DNA of 64,000 nt from Lunularia cruciata (taxonomy: Eukaryota > Streptophyta > Marchantiopsida > Lunulariales > Lunulariaceae), in assembly GCA_948567375.1 (NCBI GenBank), contig OX419756.1:74812552-74876551 (forward strand), given 5' to 3'. This document shows positions 37,980 through 51,467 of the stretch, piece by piece. The notes beneath the pieces are model-generated. The model did not search any database, was not told where the DNA came from, and saw only the letters and a program-made list of their open reading frames with translations. Numbering within the stretch: the first letter of the stretch is position 1; each line of letters opens with the position of its first letter. Both the position numbers and the translations under genes were made by a program.

Positions 37980-38890
37980 ATAAATGTCTTAGATATTGTT
38001 TTCAGGCAAATGATCATTCTAGAGGATTCATTGAGTTATTTCATGGGATTGTAACAATAGCAAGGAGAGATATTCCTACGTTAGTCGAGTATTAGATGCT
38101 AATCTACTTCTCTTGATGGAAAAGACCATAGGGGACACTATACTAGTTCCTATACAACAAATTTTTTTAAGCTTGGTTAATCACACCATTGTCCTTCAAT
38201 ATCGTTTTCATTTCTGAGAACACTTTAGTCCACATTAGTTTGGAGTAGCTACATCTAGAGGTTGTGATGCTATATCTTTAGGCATCAAAGTATTCTTAGA
38301 TATCCATCCAAAGTGGATTGTCCTATAGGTGGATATTGAAAACACTTTTAATAGTGTTTCTTGGACATCCACCTTTAGAGAGCTTAAAGAAGTTGGTGGA
38401 TCCTTGGCAAATCTTATTCTTTTGTGCGGTTGTTCTATGACTCTCTTGCTTCCCTTTACCACTAGCATGATTGGTCACAAGAGGGAGTCACCATCTTGGA
38501 TTCAATTGTTGATACACAACAAGGAGATCTTTTTGGGAGACCTTTGTTTGTCATGGTCACTTCAGAGCTCTCTTATCTACTACTTTGGCCATGTCAGGTG
38601 GTGTATTTCACTCTTTTGCAAATGATACATATCATAGGCCTCGCCCATAGATCAAATTAAGCAAGCCTTTGATTGCTTGACTATCAAGCTACATCTTATA
38701 GACTTGAAAGTCAAGGTGTCAAGGTTTAGAGCTTGGTCTCCTTCTAGTATCCTTAAGCTTCTAGAGGGATGCATCATATCTACAAATGGACTATGTATTC
38801 TTGGAGTGCCAATAAGATCCAAGGATTTTGTCTTAGATGCTACTCTTGTAGTGAATTTTCTCCATGTGGATGACCTTCTTTAGCATCATG
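37980..38890 (+). pseudogene. Non-LTR (LINE-like) reverse transcriptase pseudogene
   Basis: Translated blocks follow the order of a known plant non-LTR RT type. A FGVATSRGCDA block near 38240 comes first, then WIVL-stop-VDIENTFNSVSW (RT motif with catalytic Asp) at 38310-38360 and FRELKEVGGSLANLILL near 38380. After a frameshift come LDSIVDTQQGDLFG near 38500 (the TRQGDPLGG region) and the IHIIGLAH stretch near 38630. The Gln before VDIEN is now TAG, and at least two frame changes occur. It stops near 38.9 kb, where the LTR of gypsy copy C begins, so the nest may have inserted next to or into it. No 5' end or poly-A tail is visible. Confidence 0.65.
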
Positions 38891-39339
38891 GATGAGCTTC
38901 TTTAGCATTTTGTTAAAGAAGGTCACAGGGCTTTGGTATTTATATAGAGCATATTTGGAGTTTTCTCACATTCAAGCATCTCTACGATCTTCCATTCTTT
39001 TATTTCTCTCCTCAGTCTTGGTCTTTTACATTAGTATCAAAGCAAGAATGGGATGGATGGAATTATGGACCATCAAATCCATTACCACCAAACCATTGGG
39101 ATTTTTGTGTCCAAGTACTACCTAAGCATCAATGCACACAATTCATCACCTCACGTTTTGGGTAGGATTTTTTGCATACGATCACCTTGTCCAAGGAACC
39201 TTTGATACTTTCCATTTGTAACTTATGGAGAATGATGGACTTGAGGCATCTATGTGTTAATAAATTAGATCAATTAAGGATAGTGTGTTAGAGTAGTAGC
39301 CATGGCGATGATGCACAAAGTTATCCTTGCTATGCAATA

Positions 39340-42300
39340 ACAAATTAAGCACCTTACTCAATTGTTGGATGAACTAGACCGTCAACGACAAGAGCAAGTA
39401 GAGAGAGCACTAGTTTGAGAGAGAGAAGAGCAAATCCAATTTCCAAAGCCTAAGGTATTTGAAGGCAAGAACCTTCCAAGTGTAGTGGAAAATTTTGTGT
39501 TTGATTGTGAACATTACTTTGAAGCAACAAACCTTCAAGATGAAAGGAGACAAATTTTATTGGCCTCAAGCCAAACGGATGGAGTGGCAAAACTATGGTG
39601 GCAATTTTAAGTGGAGTGAGCAGAGTGGCAGTTTGTTATACCAATCTTGACATGGATAGAATTCAAGAATGCAATACTTGGTTGATTCCAAGCTATAAAT
39701 GTCACACTAGCTGCAAGAGATAAGTTGGCAAAGTTGAAGCAGGTTGGCTCGGTAAGGAGCTACATCATGCAATTCCAAAACATCATGCTGATTCCAGACA
39801 TACAAGAAGGCAAAGTTCTAGATTGATTTGTGAGGGGCTTGAAGTCATGAACCAAATTGGAGGTGACCATGTAGGAACCACAAAATATGGAGGAAGCCAT
39901 GCAATTGGTTGAGCGCTTTGATTCCTTGGTAACAACAACTTGGTCTTGACCTTGACCTACAAAAAATGTACCAATATACTACAAACAGGTGGAGGAACTG
40001 ACACCAATGGAGATTGATGTTATCCAATAGAGACCAATTGGTGCAATGGAGAGATAAAGATTGCGACAAAATGGTGGTTTTTTTTTGTCGCCAAGTTGGA
40101 CATTGTGTTGCTAAATGTCCACTTAGGAATGAGTGACCTCAACAAATTGCCCACATGGAATCTATGGAGTAGATTGATCAAGGAAATGAGGAATCCTAGT
40201 ATGAGATTTTGTGTCACCTATTGGGAACTTGATTAATTCCAATGGAATCAAAGGCTTGACCTATGCAAGTTTGCTTCACTTGTAAGGTATGATATATGAT
40301 CGTGGTTGTAGCATTTTGGTTGATTTTGGAAGTTCATAGGATTGCATGTCCGTGCAATTAGTAGAGGAATTACATATTCCTATCAAGCTAGTAATTGGAA
40401 GCAAATTGATGATGGTGGATGGTAAAAAGGGTTCTACATTTTGTACCTCACATCTTGTTACATTGAGGATTGGAAAGGAGTATTTGGAGTGTATGAGGTC
40501 TATAATGACACCTCTACACTTTGATATCATTTTGGGTTTGCCTTGGCTTGCACATCATAAGGTTCAATTTGATTAGAACCAACAAAAAAATTAAGTACAA
40601 CACCAAGATAGAAATTTCCAATTAGGTTGTCTAGCACCTTTGAGTAAGACACCTAAGAATAGTCAATCCCATGATGTGAAGTTTGTTGCGAAGGTAACTA
40701 TAGAGCAAGCTTTGAATAAAGATGAGTGTAACACTCCGAGGACAAGAGAAGAGACAGAAACACAAATTACACACTCAACATTTGGTGCCCCAAAAGAGCA
40801 CCTTCTCTTTATTATATAGACAAAGAGGATCTCCTCCAAGGAAGCTTCACCATAGGATTAGGCACACAGATAGGTGACATGTCAGCAAGCTCCACCCTTG
40901 GATTACTTACTTGGATGGGTGACATGTCGGTCTAGATCCTATCTGGTTGGTCAAACAAGCTTTGACCAGAAGGAATCTTTTAGGGAATCTTCTTGTAGGA
41001 GTCTCAGAATCACGTAAGGTACTATTGGAAAGCTCTGGATAAGACAAACCAGGGGGAGGGAAAGGCCAGCCTTTGCTCCATTGGAAAGGGGGGGGGGATT
41101 TGCATATTTTGTAGACCTAATTCATCCGTTTAGGCCTCCAAAATTGCCTTCAAAGATTTTAGGCATATTTTGATTCCTACTCTATTAGTAGAAGTCCACT
41201 TTTGGTGATATCTCTTTCTAATCTATTTAGTCCATCATGTGTAACATCTTCCAGATGTTACCAAACCAATTCTCACCTTTAAATCATATGTCTAGCTATT
41301 GGTTCTAAGGTTCTCAAGTTTATTTTGGTTTCTGCTCTATTAGTAGAAGTACTCTTTTGGTGATGCTTTTATCTGATCTATTTTGACCATCATGTATAAC
41401 ATCATTCTTGATGTCACCAAACCAAATTTCACATCTAGATCATATGGCTAGCTCTTGGTATTACAATAAGGCCCAAGATGGGAAGTTTGTTAAGAAAGCA
41501 ACCATGGAGCAAGCTTTGAAGGGAGATGAGTCCCTACATGGGAAGTTTATCAATGAAGTAGCCATATTTTTGCGGTGTTGATCAAGCCAATTACACAAGG
41601 AAAATTTGAGGAGAGTCAAGAGCCTCATCAAGCAATGGTTGATCAAATAGTTCAAGAGTTTGCGGATGTGTTTGCGGATGATTTGCCAGAGGGATTACCC
41701 TTTGATCGTGGTATGCTTTTCAAGATTGAGTTATTGCCAAGGAGTACTCCAGTGAGTAGACCAATCTATTGGTTCTTACCAAAGGAGTTGGAGGAATTGA
41801 AAACAACACTTATAGAGTTGCTGGAGAAGGATTTCATATGACATAGTACATCTCCTTGTGAAGCACCAATATTATTCATTCCAAAGAAGGATGGAGGACT
41901 TCATTTCTATATCAACTACCGTGGGCTCAATAAACAAAAAATGAAGAATGCATATCCCTTGCCCAAAATCAATGACTTGCTTGATCGATTGAGTGGAGCA
42001 TGATACTTCTCCGAGTTGGATCTTTGTAAGGGCTATTGACAAATCCACATTCATAGGGAGGATTTGCAAAAGACTACCTTTCGTATAAGGTATGGACACT
42101 TTGAGTGGCAAGTTCTACCTTTCGTATAAGGTATGGGCACTTTGAGTGGCGAGTTCTACCTTTCAAGCTCACTAATGCTCCAACAATCTTCATAGATTAG
42201 ATGCATCAAGTGTTGGATGGACTATAGGATCAGTATGTGGTGTTGTTCTTGGATGATATCATAATCTATGCAAGACAAAGGCAAACCACATAAATTGCAT

Positions 42301-44560
42301 GCAAAAAGTCCTAAGATGACTACAATAATGGAAATTAAGTACAAAAATCAAAGTGTACCTTTTGGCAGAAGGAAGTTACCTTCTTGGGCCATAAGATCTC
42401 ATCGGAGGGGATCAAGATGGAAGATGAGAAAATCAAGGCCATTATTGATTGGCCTACTCCAAAGGATGCTATAGAAGTATGGGCATGTAATGGATTGGCC
42501 AACTTTTACCAACTGTTCATCCACTACTATGCTCATGTAGCCGCACCTTTGACTAACCTCTTGGGGAAGACCTCAAGCTTTTAGTGGACCACCAAACACA
42601 AAGAAGCATTCCAAAAGTTGAAACATATGGTGTTTTCAAGATCCATTCTTCAACCTTATGATCCTCAACTACCTTGTGTGGTTGATTTTGATGCTTCTAA
42701 CTTTGCCATTGGAGCTATGTTGCAATAGGAATTTCATGATGGGTCACATCCCATTGCCTTTGTGTCTTGTCAACTAAACACTACAGAAAGGAATTACTCT
42801 ACTTGAGATTAGGAACAACTAGCAATGGTATATGCCACCAAAGTATGGAGGCATTATTTTTTGGGGAAACAAGTGGTCATGCCACAAACCATTGTTGTAG
42901 ACAATACACTTGGAGCACATGAAAAGTCAATATCATAGATGGGAGGAAAAACTACAATTGTTTGACCTCAAACTTGAGTGCAAACCTTGCCGGTTCCATG
43001 TCATCCCCAATGCCCTATCATGATGACCTAATTTGAAGTCTCTTCCTCTCATCATGGTGGCAATTACAACGGTGTCAGTCAACCCAAAATTCCAGCTCAA
43101 GTTCAGGATAGCTTTACAACAAGATCCCTTCTTTTAGATGGTACAAGGTTGTCTTGCAATAGGTAGAAAGGAGTACAACACCTTCTCCTTCAAGGAAGGC
43201 TTCTATTTTGTGAGAACCAGATTATGTTCTAGCCAAGGGTGATCTCCAACTTATGCACCTTCAAGAAGCTCATGACTTACCAATTACTAGTCACATGGTG
43301 TGGATAAGACTTTGGGTACCCTCCAATGCCAAAAGTGGTGGCCCAACATGGCACGAGATTTTTGAGAGTTTGTCCGATCTTGTGGAAGCTGCCAATGCAA
43401 CAAAATGAGCAACCAAAAACCAAATGGACTCCTTCAACCACTCCTCATCCCATCTACTCTATAGGAACATATGAGCTTCAATTTCATTACCTCCTTGCCC
43501 AAGACAAAGCAAGGTCACACAACAATCATGGTATTTGTGGATAAGCTTAGCAAGCAAATCCATTTGGCACCAACCTTTGATACCATAGATGCTCCAACCT
43601 TGGCATAGATCTATTTCTACAATATCTTCAAGCATCATGAGATGCCTTGTATACTCATCTCTAAAAGTGACCCTTGATTCATCAGAAAGTTTTGGCAAGC
43701 ATTCTTTGAGATAGTTGGCACCAAGCTTGCTTTGTCCATCATCCTCAAACTGATAGACAAACCAAATGTGCCAATTGCACCTTGGAGGATATGCTTCATG
43801 CCTTTCTCAATATTCACCATACCGATTGGGATGAATGTCTTGCAGCTGTTGAGTTTACATATAGTAATTACATATAATAATTCCATACATGCAAGCATCG
43901 GCTTCTCTCCTTTCTTCTTGAATTTTGGCCAAAACCCACTTGTTCCAATTCCCTTCTTGCTCCTCCTCTATCACATGTCCCTCATACTTCTATCTTCTTG
44001 ACCACTATATCTCAATCCCTCCAACAAGCTAAATCTCATCTCCTTATTGCTTAGAATTGTCAAAAATAATATGCAGACCACCATCATTGTGATCTCACCT
44101 TCCAATTTGGTGATAAGGTCATACTCTCCTCGGATAGCCTACCCCTCCCACTTGATACTCAAGTTAGTAAACTTACCCCAAATTGGATAGGACTCTTTGA
44201 TGTCACCCAAATCATTTCTCATGTTGCTTATCAACTTGCCTTGCCTCCACATATGCAAATCCACCCTACCTTCTATATTTCCAAGTTAAAACCCTTTGTT
44301 CCAAATACATCTTATTTTTCCTCTTGTATCCAACCTCCTCCTCCTCCAATGCCTATCAATGATCATGAGGAGTATGAAGTTGATCATATCCTTGCACATC
44401 AGCATATTCAATGTGGCTGCCAATGACACACTAAGTAGAAGGTCCTTTGGAAAGGGTATTATCTTCATGATGCCACTTGGAAGCCTCCTTCTCATCTCCA
44501 AAATGCACAAAATGGCTCTCCAAGATTTTGAAGCTTCCATGGTGACAAGGATGTCACCAA
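39340..44560 (+). pseudogene. gag-pol remnant of copy C (chromovirus)
   Basis: The order is gag (QFPKPKVFEGKNLP near 39440, zinc knuckle near 40080 with its first Cys changed to Phe), protease (VDFGSS near 40320), then after the solo LTR reverse transcriptase (41575-42585, with LDDI near 42250), RNase H (about 42600-43020), integrase (about 43250-44000) and chromodomain (YEVDHILAHQHIQ near 44370). Many stops and frameshifts are present: it is dead. The integrase glutamate expected in DGQTE is Lys, and neighbouring Gly is Arg (DRQTK). Confidence 0.8.
40727..41465 (-). repeat. Solo family B LTR, inverted, inside copy C
   Basis: 739 bp, beginning TGTAACACTCCGAGG and ending CTTGGTATTACA. The target duplication is ATGAG on the left and ATAAG on the right (one G to A change). 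Copy E has the uninterrupted site (GATGAGCCCCAAGATGG, near 57896), which confirms the insertion point after the protease. Confidence 0.9.
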
Positions 44561-45496
44561 CTAGCGGTGGGGGAATATGTAACAATATGGAGCTAACTAC
44601 TAAATTACTCAAGCTAACAAAGTAGTGAATGGGTGTAATACCAAGAGCTAGCCATATGATCTAGATGTGAAATTTGGTTTGGTAACATCTGGACTAATTT
44701 TATACATGATGGTCAAAATAGATCAGATAGAAGTATCACCAAAAGAGTACTTCTAATAATAGGGTAGAAACCAAAATAGACTTGAAACCTTAGAACCAAT
44801 AGCTAGACATATGATTTAAATATGAGAATTGGATTGGTAACATATGGAAGGATGTTACATATGATGGACTAAACAGATCAGAAAGAGGTATCACCAAAAG
44901 AGGATTTTTACTAATAGAGTAGGAATTAAAATATGCCTGAAATCTTTGAAGACAATTTTGGAGGCCTAAACAGATTAATTAGGCCTCAAAAATGTGCTAA
45001 TTCCCTCCCCCCCACTATACGATAGTTTGGACTTCCTTCCTCCTTGGTTTGTCTCAATGGTACCTTACCCAAGTGATTTTGAGATTCCCTAAAAGATTCC
45101 CTAAAAGATTCCCTCTAGTCAAAGCTTGATTGACCAACTAGATAGGACCAGGACCAACATATCACCCATCCAAGTAGGGAATCCAAGGGTAGAGCTTGCT
45201 GACATGTCACCTATCTGTGTGCCTAATGCTATGGTGGAGCTTCCTTGGAGGAGATCCTCTTTGTCTATATAATAAAGAGAAGGTGCTCCTTTGGGGCATC
45301 GGATGATTGAGTGTGAAATCTATGTTTCTCTCTTCTCTTGTCCTTAGAGTATTACAATGGTATCAGAGCGAGTGTTTAAGTCCAAGAGAGTGGATCACCC
45401 CTCGTGGAAAAACACAAACTACTGAAATTGAGTAATTTGAGATAGAGAACATAGAGTAATTGCTAGACTTAGGAAGGACTTTAGAGAGCGAATGGG

Positions 45497-47012
45497 ATGG
45501 ATGCATTGAGAGGACAATTTCCCGCACCTAGCTTTCCATTCTTAACTCCATTCCACATCAAGGTTATGTACATCCAATGTGAGCAAATGAGAGTATTTCT
45601 AGTTTATCACTTTGGTGCAAAATTCATGGATAGGGTGATGAACTCACCAAACATGATGATTCTACCTATGGTGGTATACAACAAAGAGTAAGATTTGAAA
45701 ATCTACATTCTATTATGATATTATGGATGTGAATATCCCAAATCCTCTCTCTTTCAACACTCAAGTAGAAATTTGTTATGTAGTGAGACCAAAAGTGATA
45801 TTTAGAGATTTTGTGGTTAGGAATTTTAGTAAAGAGTATTATCAATATGTGATAGCTTCTGAGGTCCTAATGGTAGTTTTGATAGTCCGTGTGCCTTCAA
45901 GCGTGATCATATTAACTCTATTGAAGTAGACATTAGCAATTGAGTGTTGCAAGAACCATGCATCCGCAATTGCAAGAGCTGGTGCAAGGAATACAAGGGA
46001 TGTTGAATTAATTTCAAGAGATGAAGATGACCATGGAGACATTACAAAGTCAAGTGCAGGATCCTCAGGAATGATCAAGCTATGCAAGAAGAAGAACCAT
46101 CTCAAAACCCAGTACTTGCAACTAAAGTACTTGGAGAGGCACTTGTGCCTACAAACACTATCAACGATGAAGCCACATTGCTACTCCGGGTGATGAAGAC
46201 TTGCAACATCAAGCCTTACAAGGGGCAGCGTACAATGGGAGTAGTGGAAAACTGGATCTCGAGAATGAATCAATATTTCTGGCTGTTCTCAATAGAAATG
46301 ATTGAGCATGTTGTAGGCGTATTTGCATGTGGGTACTTGATCAATAAAGCCCTCACATGGTACGATGCTTGGAAACAATCCATGTTGGCAGAGAGAAGGG
46401 AGGTCACATGGACAACAATGCAAGAAGGATTGCTGAAGAATATCCAATCGGTGGATTCCGTGCAAATGGCCCAAATCTGACTATGGGGATTGAGATAGAA
46501 GAACATTGTACAAGAGTATGTGGATGCATTCTTGGATCTACAAGTTGTAATAACCAACATGAGTCCAGCGGATGCCCTCAAAAATTTCAACCAGAGTTGA
46601 AGGAGTGGATTTGCCAAGAAGTCATGGTGCAAAATCCTTGCACAATATTTGAAGCCATTGTTTGTACGCAAAGAATAGCAGGAGCATTGGGTGGAGGTGA
46701 AGGATTAGTTCCACCTCAACATTATTGGGGGGAAATGCCACACATGGATGGACCAGTACCGATGATTTTAAGATTGAGGAGCATGAACGCTTCAAGGACG
46801 CATGGACAAGTAGAAGAACAAAGAAGGATGGAGTCCCACAAGGAGAAGGAACTCAAGGAAAACAACATTGTTGTTACAATTGTGACCGTATTGGGCACAT
46901 ATCTACCAATTTTCATGCTCGTTTCCCTAGAGGCCCTTGGCCTTCATATAGGCGATCTTTGAACAACATGGAGAGGCGCACTGAAGAGGAAGAGGAGGTA
47001 GAAATCACTTAA
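45497..47012 (+). pseudogene. gag remnant of copy D
   Basis: The retrotransposon gag domain is recognisable at about 46190-46480 (PYKGQRTMGVVENWISRMNQ...TWYDAW, then TMQEGLL). A zinc knuckle near 46862-46920 reads CYNCDRIGHISTNF: CX2CX4HX4 with the last Cys replaced by Phe. The frame shifts several times, so no full gag can be made. Copy F lacks this region altogether. Confidence 0.75.
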
Positions 47013-47099
47013 AAAAACAAAGATTGTCAGTAAATGTACCTCATGGCCTTATTGGCTCAATAAAGAAGCAGAGAAGCAAGGGAAGGAAGAAGACCAACG

Positions 47100-49863
47100 T
47101 GCAAGGTCCCAAAAAACAACCTCAAAATTGATTGTCGTGAATGGAGTCCTAGAAGGCAATCAAGTCAGAGTATTAATAGATCCGGGAGCAATAGAGAATC
47201 TCTTGTCTCGCTTTGTTGCAATAAGATTGGGAATGGATCTAGAGAGAGATGAAAGTGAAGAAGTAGAGTTACCTAATGGGCAAACGGAGAGGATTGAATC
47301 ATTATCTAGATGGGTAACACTCTTTGTAGGAGAATATCAAGAAGTAATTGAGTGGTGAGTGAAACAATTAGCTTGTTATGATGCAATCTTAGGCATACCA
47401 TGGATGGAACATCACAACCCTATGGTAGATTGGAGGAAGAAAGTAGTGAGAACCCACCAATGGTCAATCATTAGGGTTAAAGAAAAATCACACATGCAAG
47501 AACTGCCTCTTTATGTCATAAAGACAACAACTGTCTGTAAGACCGATAGATGTTTCATGGGTCTAATAAGAGAAGTCCAGAGTGCACAACTTGATGGACA
47601 AATTCCTAAGAAATTGAAGGATGTGGTGGATGAGTTTCAAGATGTCATTCATGATGATCTACCCTCATGATTACCAAAAAAAGGAGAGGGGAAGGCACCT
47701 CCTTGTAAAGCCCCATATCGCCTATCACCTCATGAGTTGGAAGAGTGTGAGACTCAAATTGAGGAGATGCTGCAAAACGGGTTCATCCAACCTAGCATAT
47801 CACCATATGGGGCTCCTATCTTGTTTGTGAAGAAGAAAGACAACACAATGCGCATGTGCATTACCTATTGGGGTCTCAATCAGCAAACAATGAAGAAAAA
47901 ATACCCCTTACCTTGCATGGATGACCTATTTGATCAACTCCATGGAGCAAGATACTTCACCAAATTGGACTTATTGAGCGGTTACAATCAAATCCAAATT
48001 GTAGAGGAAGATGTGTACAAAACTACCTTTTAAACCAAGTATGGCCATTATAATACTCCAAGGACAAGAGAAGAGAGAAAACACAAAATCACCTCTAACA
48101 CTTGATGCCACAAAGGAGCACCTTCTCTTTATTATATAGACCAAGAGGATCTCCCCCAAAAGTTCCACCATAGGATCAGGCACACGGAGAGGTGACATGT
48201 TAGCAAGCTCCACCCTTGGATCCCTTACTTGGATGGGTGACATGTCGGTCTAGGTCCTATCTGGTTGGTCAACAAGCATTGACAGGAGGGAATCTTTTAG
48301 AGAATCTTCTTGTAGGAATCTCAGAATCACGTGGGTAAGGTACTGTTGGAAAGCTCTCGGCGAGACAAACCAACAAGGAGGAAAGGCCAGCCTTTATCCA
48401 ATTGGGAGGGAGGATGAACACATTTTTTAGGCCTAATTCATCCATTTAGGCCTCCAAAATTGCCTTCAAAGGTTTCAGGCCTATTTTGGTTCCGACTCTA
48501 TTATTAGAAGTCCCTTTTTGGTGATACCTCTTTCTGATTTGTTTAGTCCATCATGTGTAACATCCTTCTAGATGTTACCAAATCAATTCTCACCTTTAAA
48601 TCATATGTCTAGCTATTGGTTCTAAGGTTTTCACGTCTATTTTGGTTTTTGCCTTATTAGTAAAAGTACTCTTTTTGTGATACTTCTCCCTGATCTATTT
48701 TGACCATCATGTATAAAATCATTCTAGATGTTACTAAACCCAATTTCACATCTAGATAGTTAGCTCTTGGTATTACAACCACTTTGAGTATCTTGTGATG
48801 CCTTTTGGCTTCACCAATACACTTGCCACTTTCATGAGTCTAATCCATACTTGGATAAGTCTGTTATCGTCTTCTTGGACGACATCTTAGTATACAGTAG
48901 CACAATGACATAACACAAACAACATCTACAAGAAGTCCTCCTAATTCTAAGACAAAATTGATTGTATGCCAAAATCTCAAAGTGCAAGTTTGGCAAGTCT
49001 AAAGTAGACTACTTGGGGCATAGAGTAAATGCAGAGTGCATTCAAGTATTGATGGATAAAATAGAGATCATTCAAAAATGGAGTGCCCCAGAAGATCAAA
49101 ATCAACTCAAGAGCTTCTTGGGGTTGACGGGATTCTATCGTAGATTTGTTAAGGACTTCTCCAAGGTTGCACAACCTTTAACGGCACTACTTGGCAAGGA
49201 GAAGAAGTGGACATGGGGAACCGCACAAGAGTTGGCCTTTCAAGAATTAAAAGCTGCCTTGCTACATGCACCAATCTTGAAATGGTATGAACCAAAACAT
49301 TCAATCAAGTTGGCTACAGATGCATCAGGCATAGCAATAGGAGCAGTGTTACAACAAGAGTAGCATTACGGATGGCATACAATTGTATATTTTTCTCGAA
49401 AGTTGTTATCAAAAAAGTGCAACTACCACACCACAGAACAAGAAGAGTTGGCCATCATTCTTGAAACCAAGCATTGGAAGCACTATCTGGGCGAGAAAGC
49501 ATTTGTAGTAGAGACAGACTACAAATCTCTAATCTACCTCAAGATGCAAAAGGATCTATCTTGTCGCCAGATTTGGTGGGTAGAGTGGCAACAACACTTC
49601 AACATGACAATCACCTACGTGGAAGGTAAGAAGCAACTTGTAGTGCATTCAACCGCATGCCATTGGCAAACAACTTGGTGGCAAAGGTTAAGATTAACCC
49701 TGAATTTTGGCCCAAGATTTTGGCTGTTACAAAAACTGATCTATAGATTGTAGAAGCGCAATCATCTAAAGGCGTCACCAACACCCAAGGACTCACCTTT
49801 TGTGATGGTAGATTATGGATCCCATTCTAGCGGAATGTCATGATTCGGCCATTGCAGGTCATG
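47100..49863 (+). pseudogene. Protease, reverse transcriptase and RNase H remnant of copy D
   Basis: The protease segment (47128-47358) has VLIDPGA at its active site. Reverse transcriptase runs 47620-48048, with [14 protein letters not shown], and stops at TAA 48031. It continues after the solo LTR at 48778, with VMPFG near 48800 and FLDDIL near 48880. RNase H follows ([19 protein letters not shown] near 49280, then [10 protein letters not shown]). A TAG at 49744 sits at the RNase H-integrase boundary, the same codon as in copy F. Confidence 0.8.
48049..48777 (-). repeat. Solo family B LTR, inverted, in the reverse transcriptase of copy D
   Basis: 729 bp, TATAATACTCC...GGTATTACA. The target duplication is imperfect: GCCAT (48044-48048) and ACCAC (48778-48782), both one transition from GCCAC, the sequence of the unoccupied site in copy F (near 54303). 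Confidence 0.88.
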
Positions 49864-50604
49864 TGTAATACTCTGAGGACAAAAAAGAGAGAAAACACAG
49901 ATTTCACACTCAATCATTCGATGCCCCAAAGGAGCACCTTCTCTTTATTATATAAACCAAGAGGATCTCCTCCAAGGAAGCTCCACCATAGGATTAGGCA
50001 CACAGATAGGTGACTTGTCAGCAAGCTCCACCCTTGAATCACTTACTTGGATGGGTGACATGTTTGTCCAAGTCCTATCTGGTTGGTCAAACAAGCTTTG
50101 ACTGGAGGGAATCTTTTAGAGAATCTTCTTGTAGGAATCTCAAATCACATGGGTAAGGTACCATTGGAAATTTCTTGACAAGACAAACTAGGGAGGAGGA
50201 AAAGCTAGCCTTTCCTTTGTTGGAGGGAGGAGGGGGATACTGCACATTTTTTAGGCTTAATTCATCCGTTTAGGCCTCCAAAATTGCCTTCCAAGATTTC
50301 AGGCATATTTTGGTTCTTACTTTATTAGTAGAAGTCCCCTTTTGGTGATACCTCTTTCTGATTTTTTTAGTCCATCATGTATAACATCCTTCTAGATGTT
50401 ACCAAACTAATTCTTATTTTTAAATCATATGTCTAGCTATTGATTCTAAGGTCTTCAAGTCTATTTTGGTTTTTGCCCTATTGGTAGAAGTACTTTTGGT
50501 GATATTTCTATCTGATCTATTTTGACCATCATGTATAACATCATTCTAGATGTTACCAAACCAAATTTCACATCTAGATCATATGGCTAGCTCTTGGTAT
50601 TATA
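49864..50604 (-). repeat. Solo family B LTR, inverted, in the integrase of copy D
   Basis: 741 bp, TGTAATACTCTGAGG...GGTATTATA, with a perfect target duplication TCATG (49859-49863 and 50605-50609). Copy F has the empty site (near 55428). Confidence 0.92.
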
Positions 50605-51146
50605 TCATGTTAGAGTGAACAAGACCTTGGATGCAGTCCAACGCCATTACTATTGGCCCAAGATGAGCAATGATGTGATGGACTACGTACGTAGCTGCCT
50701 ACTTTTTCAGTAGAACAAAGCTTCTAATCAAGCTCCTGTAGGGCTCCTTCAACCTCTCCCCACTCCTACCCAACGTTGGGAACAAGTGAGTATGTATATC
50801 ATTTTGTGAATTACCCAAGACCACCTTAGGGTTTGACTCCATCGTAGTCTTTGTGGACCAGCTCAACAAAATGATTCATGCATGCCCTACCACCAAGGAT
50901 GTGACCGCTCCACAACTAGCCCAATTATACTTAGATGTTGTCTTCTCTCACCATGGCTTGTCTCGGGTACTCATCACCAATAGAGGCACTCAATTCACCC
51001 GTTTGTTTTGGTGAACACTCTTTGGTTTCTTTAAAACTAAGTTGGCCATGTCCACAGCTTACCACCCACAAAAAGATGGACAAACAGAGCAGGCTAATTG
51101 CACTATTGAAGACATGTTACACAACTTCACAGAGCAAGAGAGGTGG
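50605..51146 (+). pseudogene. Integrase remnant of copy D, part 1
   Basis: The zinc-binding region (HYYWPKMSNDVMDYVRSCLLF, its last Cys changed to Phe) and the catalytic core are readable with frameshifts. The DGQTE glutamate (near 51085) is intact here, unlike in the other three copies. The segment is cut at 51146-51151 by copy E and resumes at 61433. Confidence 0.8.
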
Positions 51147-51304
51147 GACATTGTAACAATATGGAGTTTAGCAACAAAGTTAGTCGGGCTTACGAAGTAG
51201 AGAATAAGACAAAATAGCCTAGAATATTATAAAAGCATCTAAGAAGCTTCTTAGGAAGCTTCCCAACTAGTTAACTTGCGCCCTAAGCAGGTAGCTTCTA
51301 GAAG

Positions 51305-51467
51305 GAAGCTTCTAGAAGCTTCAAACTAGTTTAGCTTGCACGCCAAGTAGGCGGCTTCTAGAAGGAAGCTTCTTGAGAAGCTTCTTGGTTAACTTGGCTT
51401 GCACTCCAAGAAAGCGGCTCAAGGACTTCTTGAGAAGCTTCAAGGGTCTTGTATGCTACCTATAAAT
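51305..51467 (+). promoter_or_regulatory. Heat-shock-element array and TATA box in the 5' LTR of copy E
   Basis: 51305-51322 reads GAAGCTTCTAGAAGCTTC: four alternating GAA/TTC units with 2-bp spacers, a perfect heat-shock element. Further GAA-GC-TTC pairs occur at 51243-51250, 51255-51262, 51365-51372 and 51377-51384, and a TTC/GAA/TTC group at 51427-51441. A TATA box (TATAAAT) follows at 51461. The 3' LTR has the same element at 61163-61180 and TATA at 61321. Confidence 0.65.
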
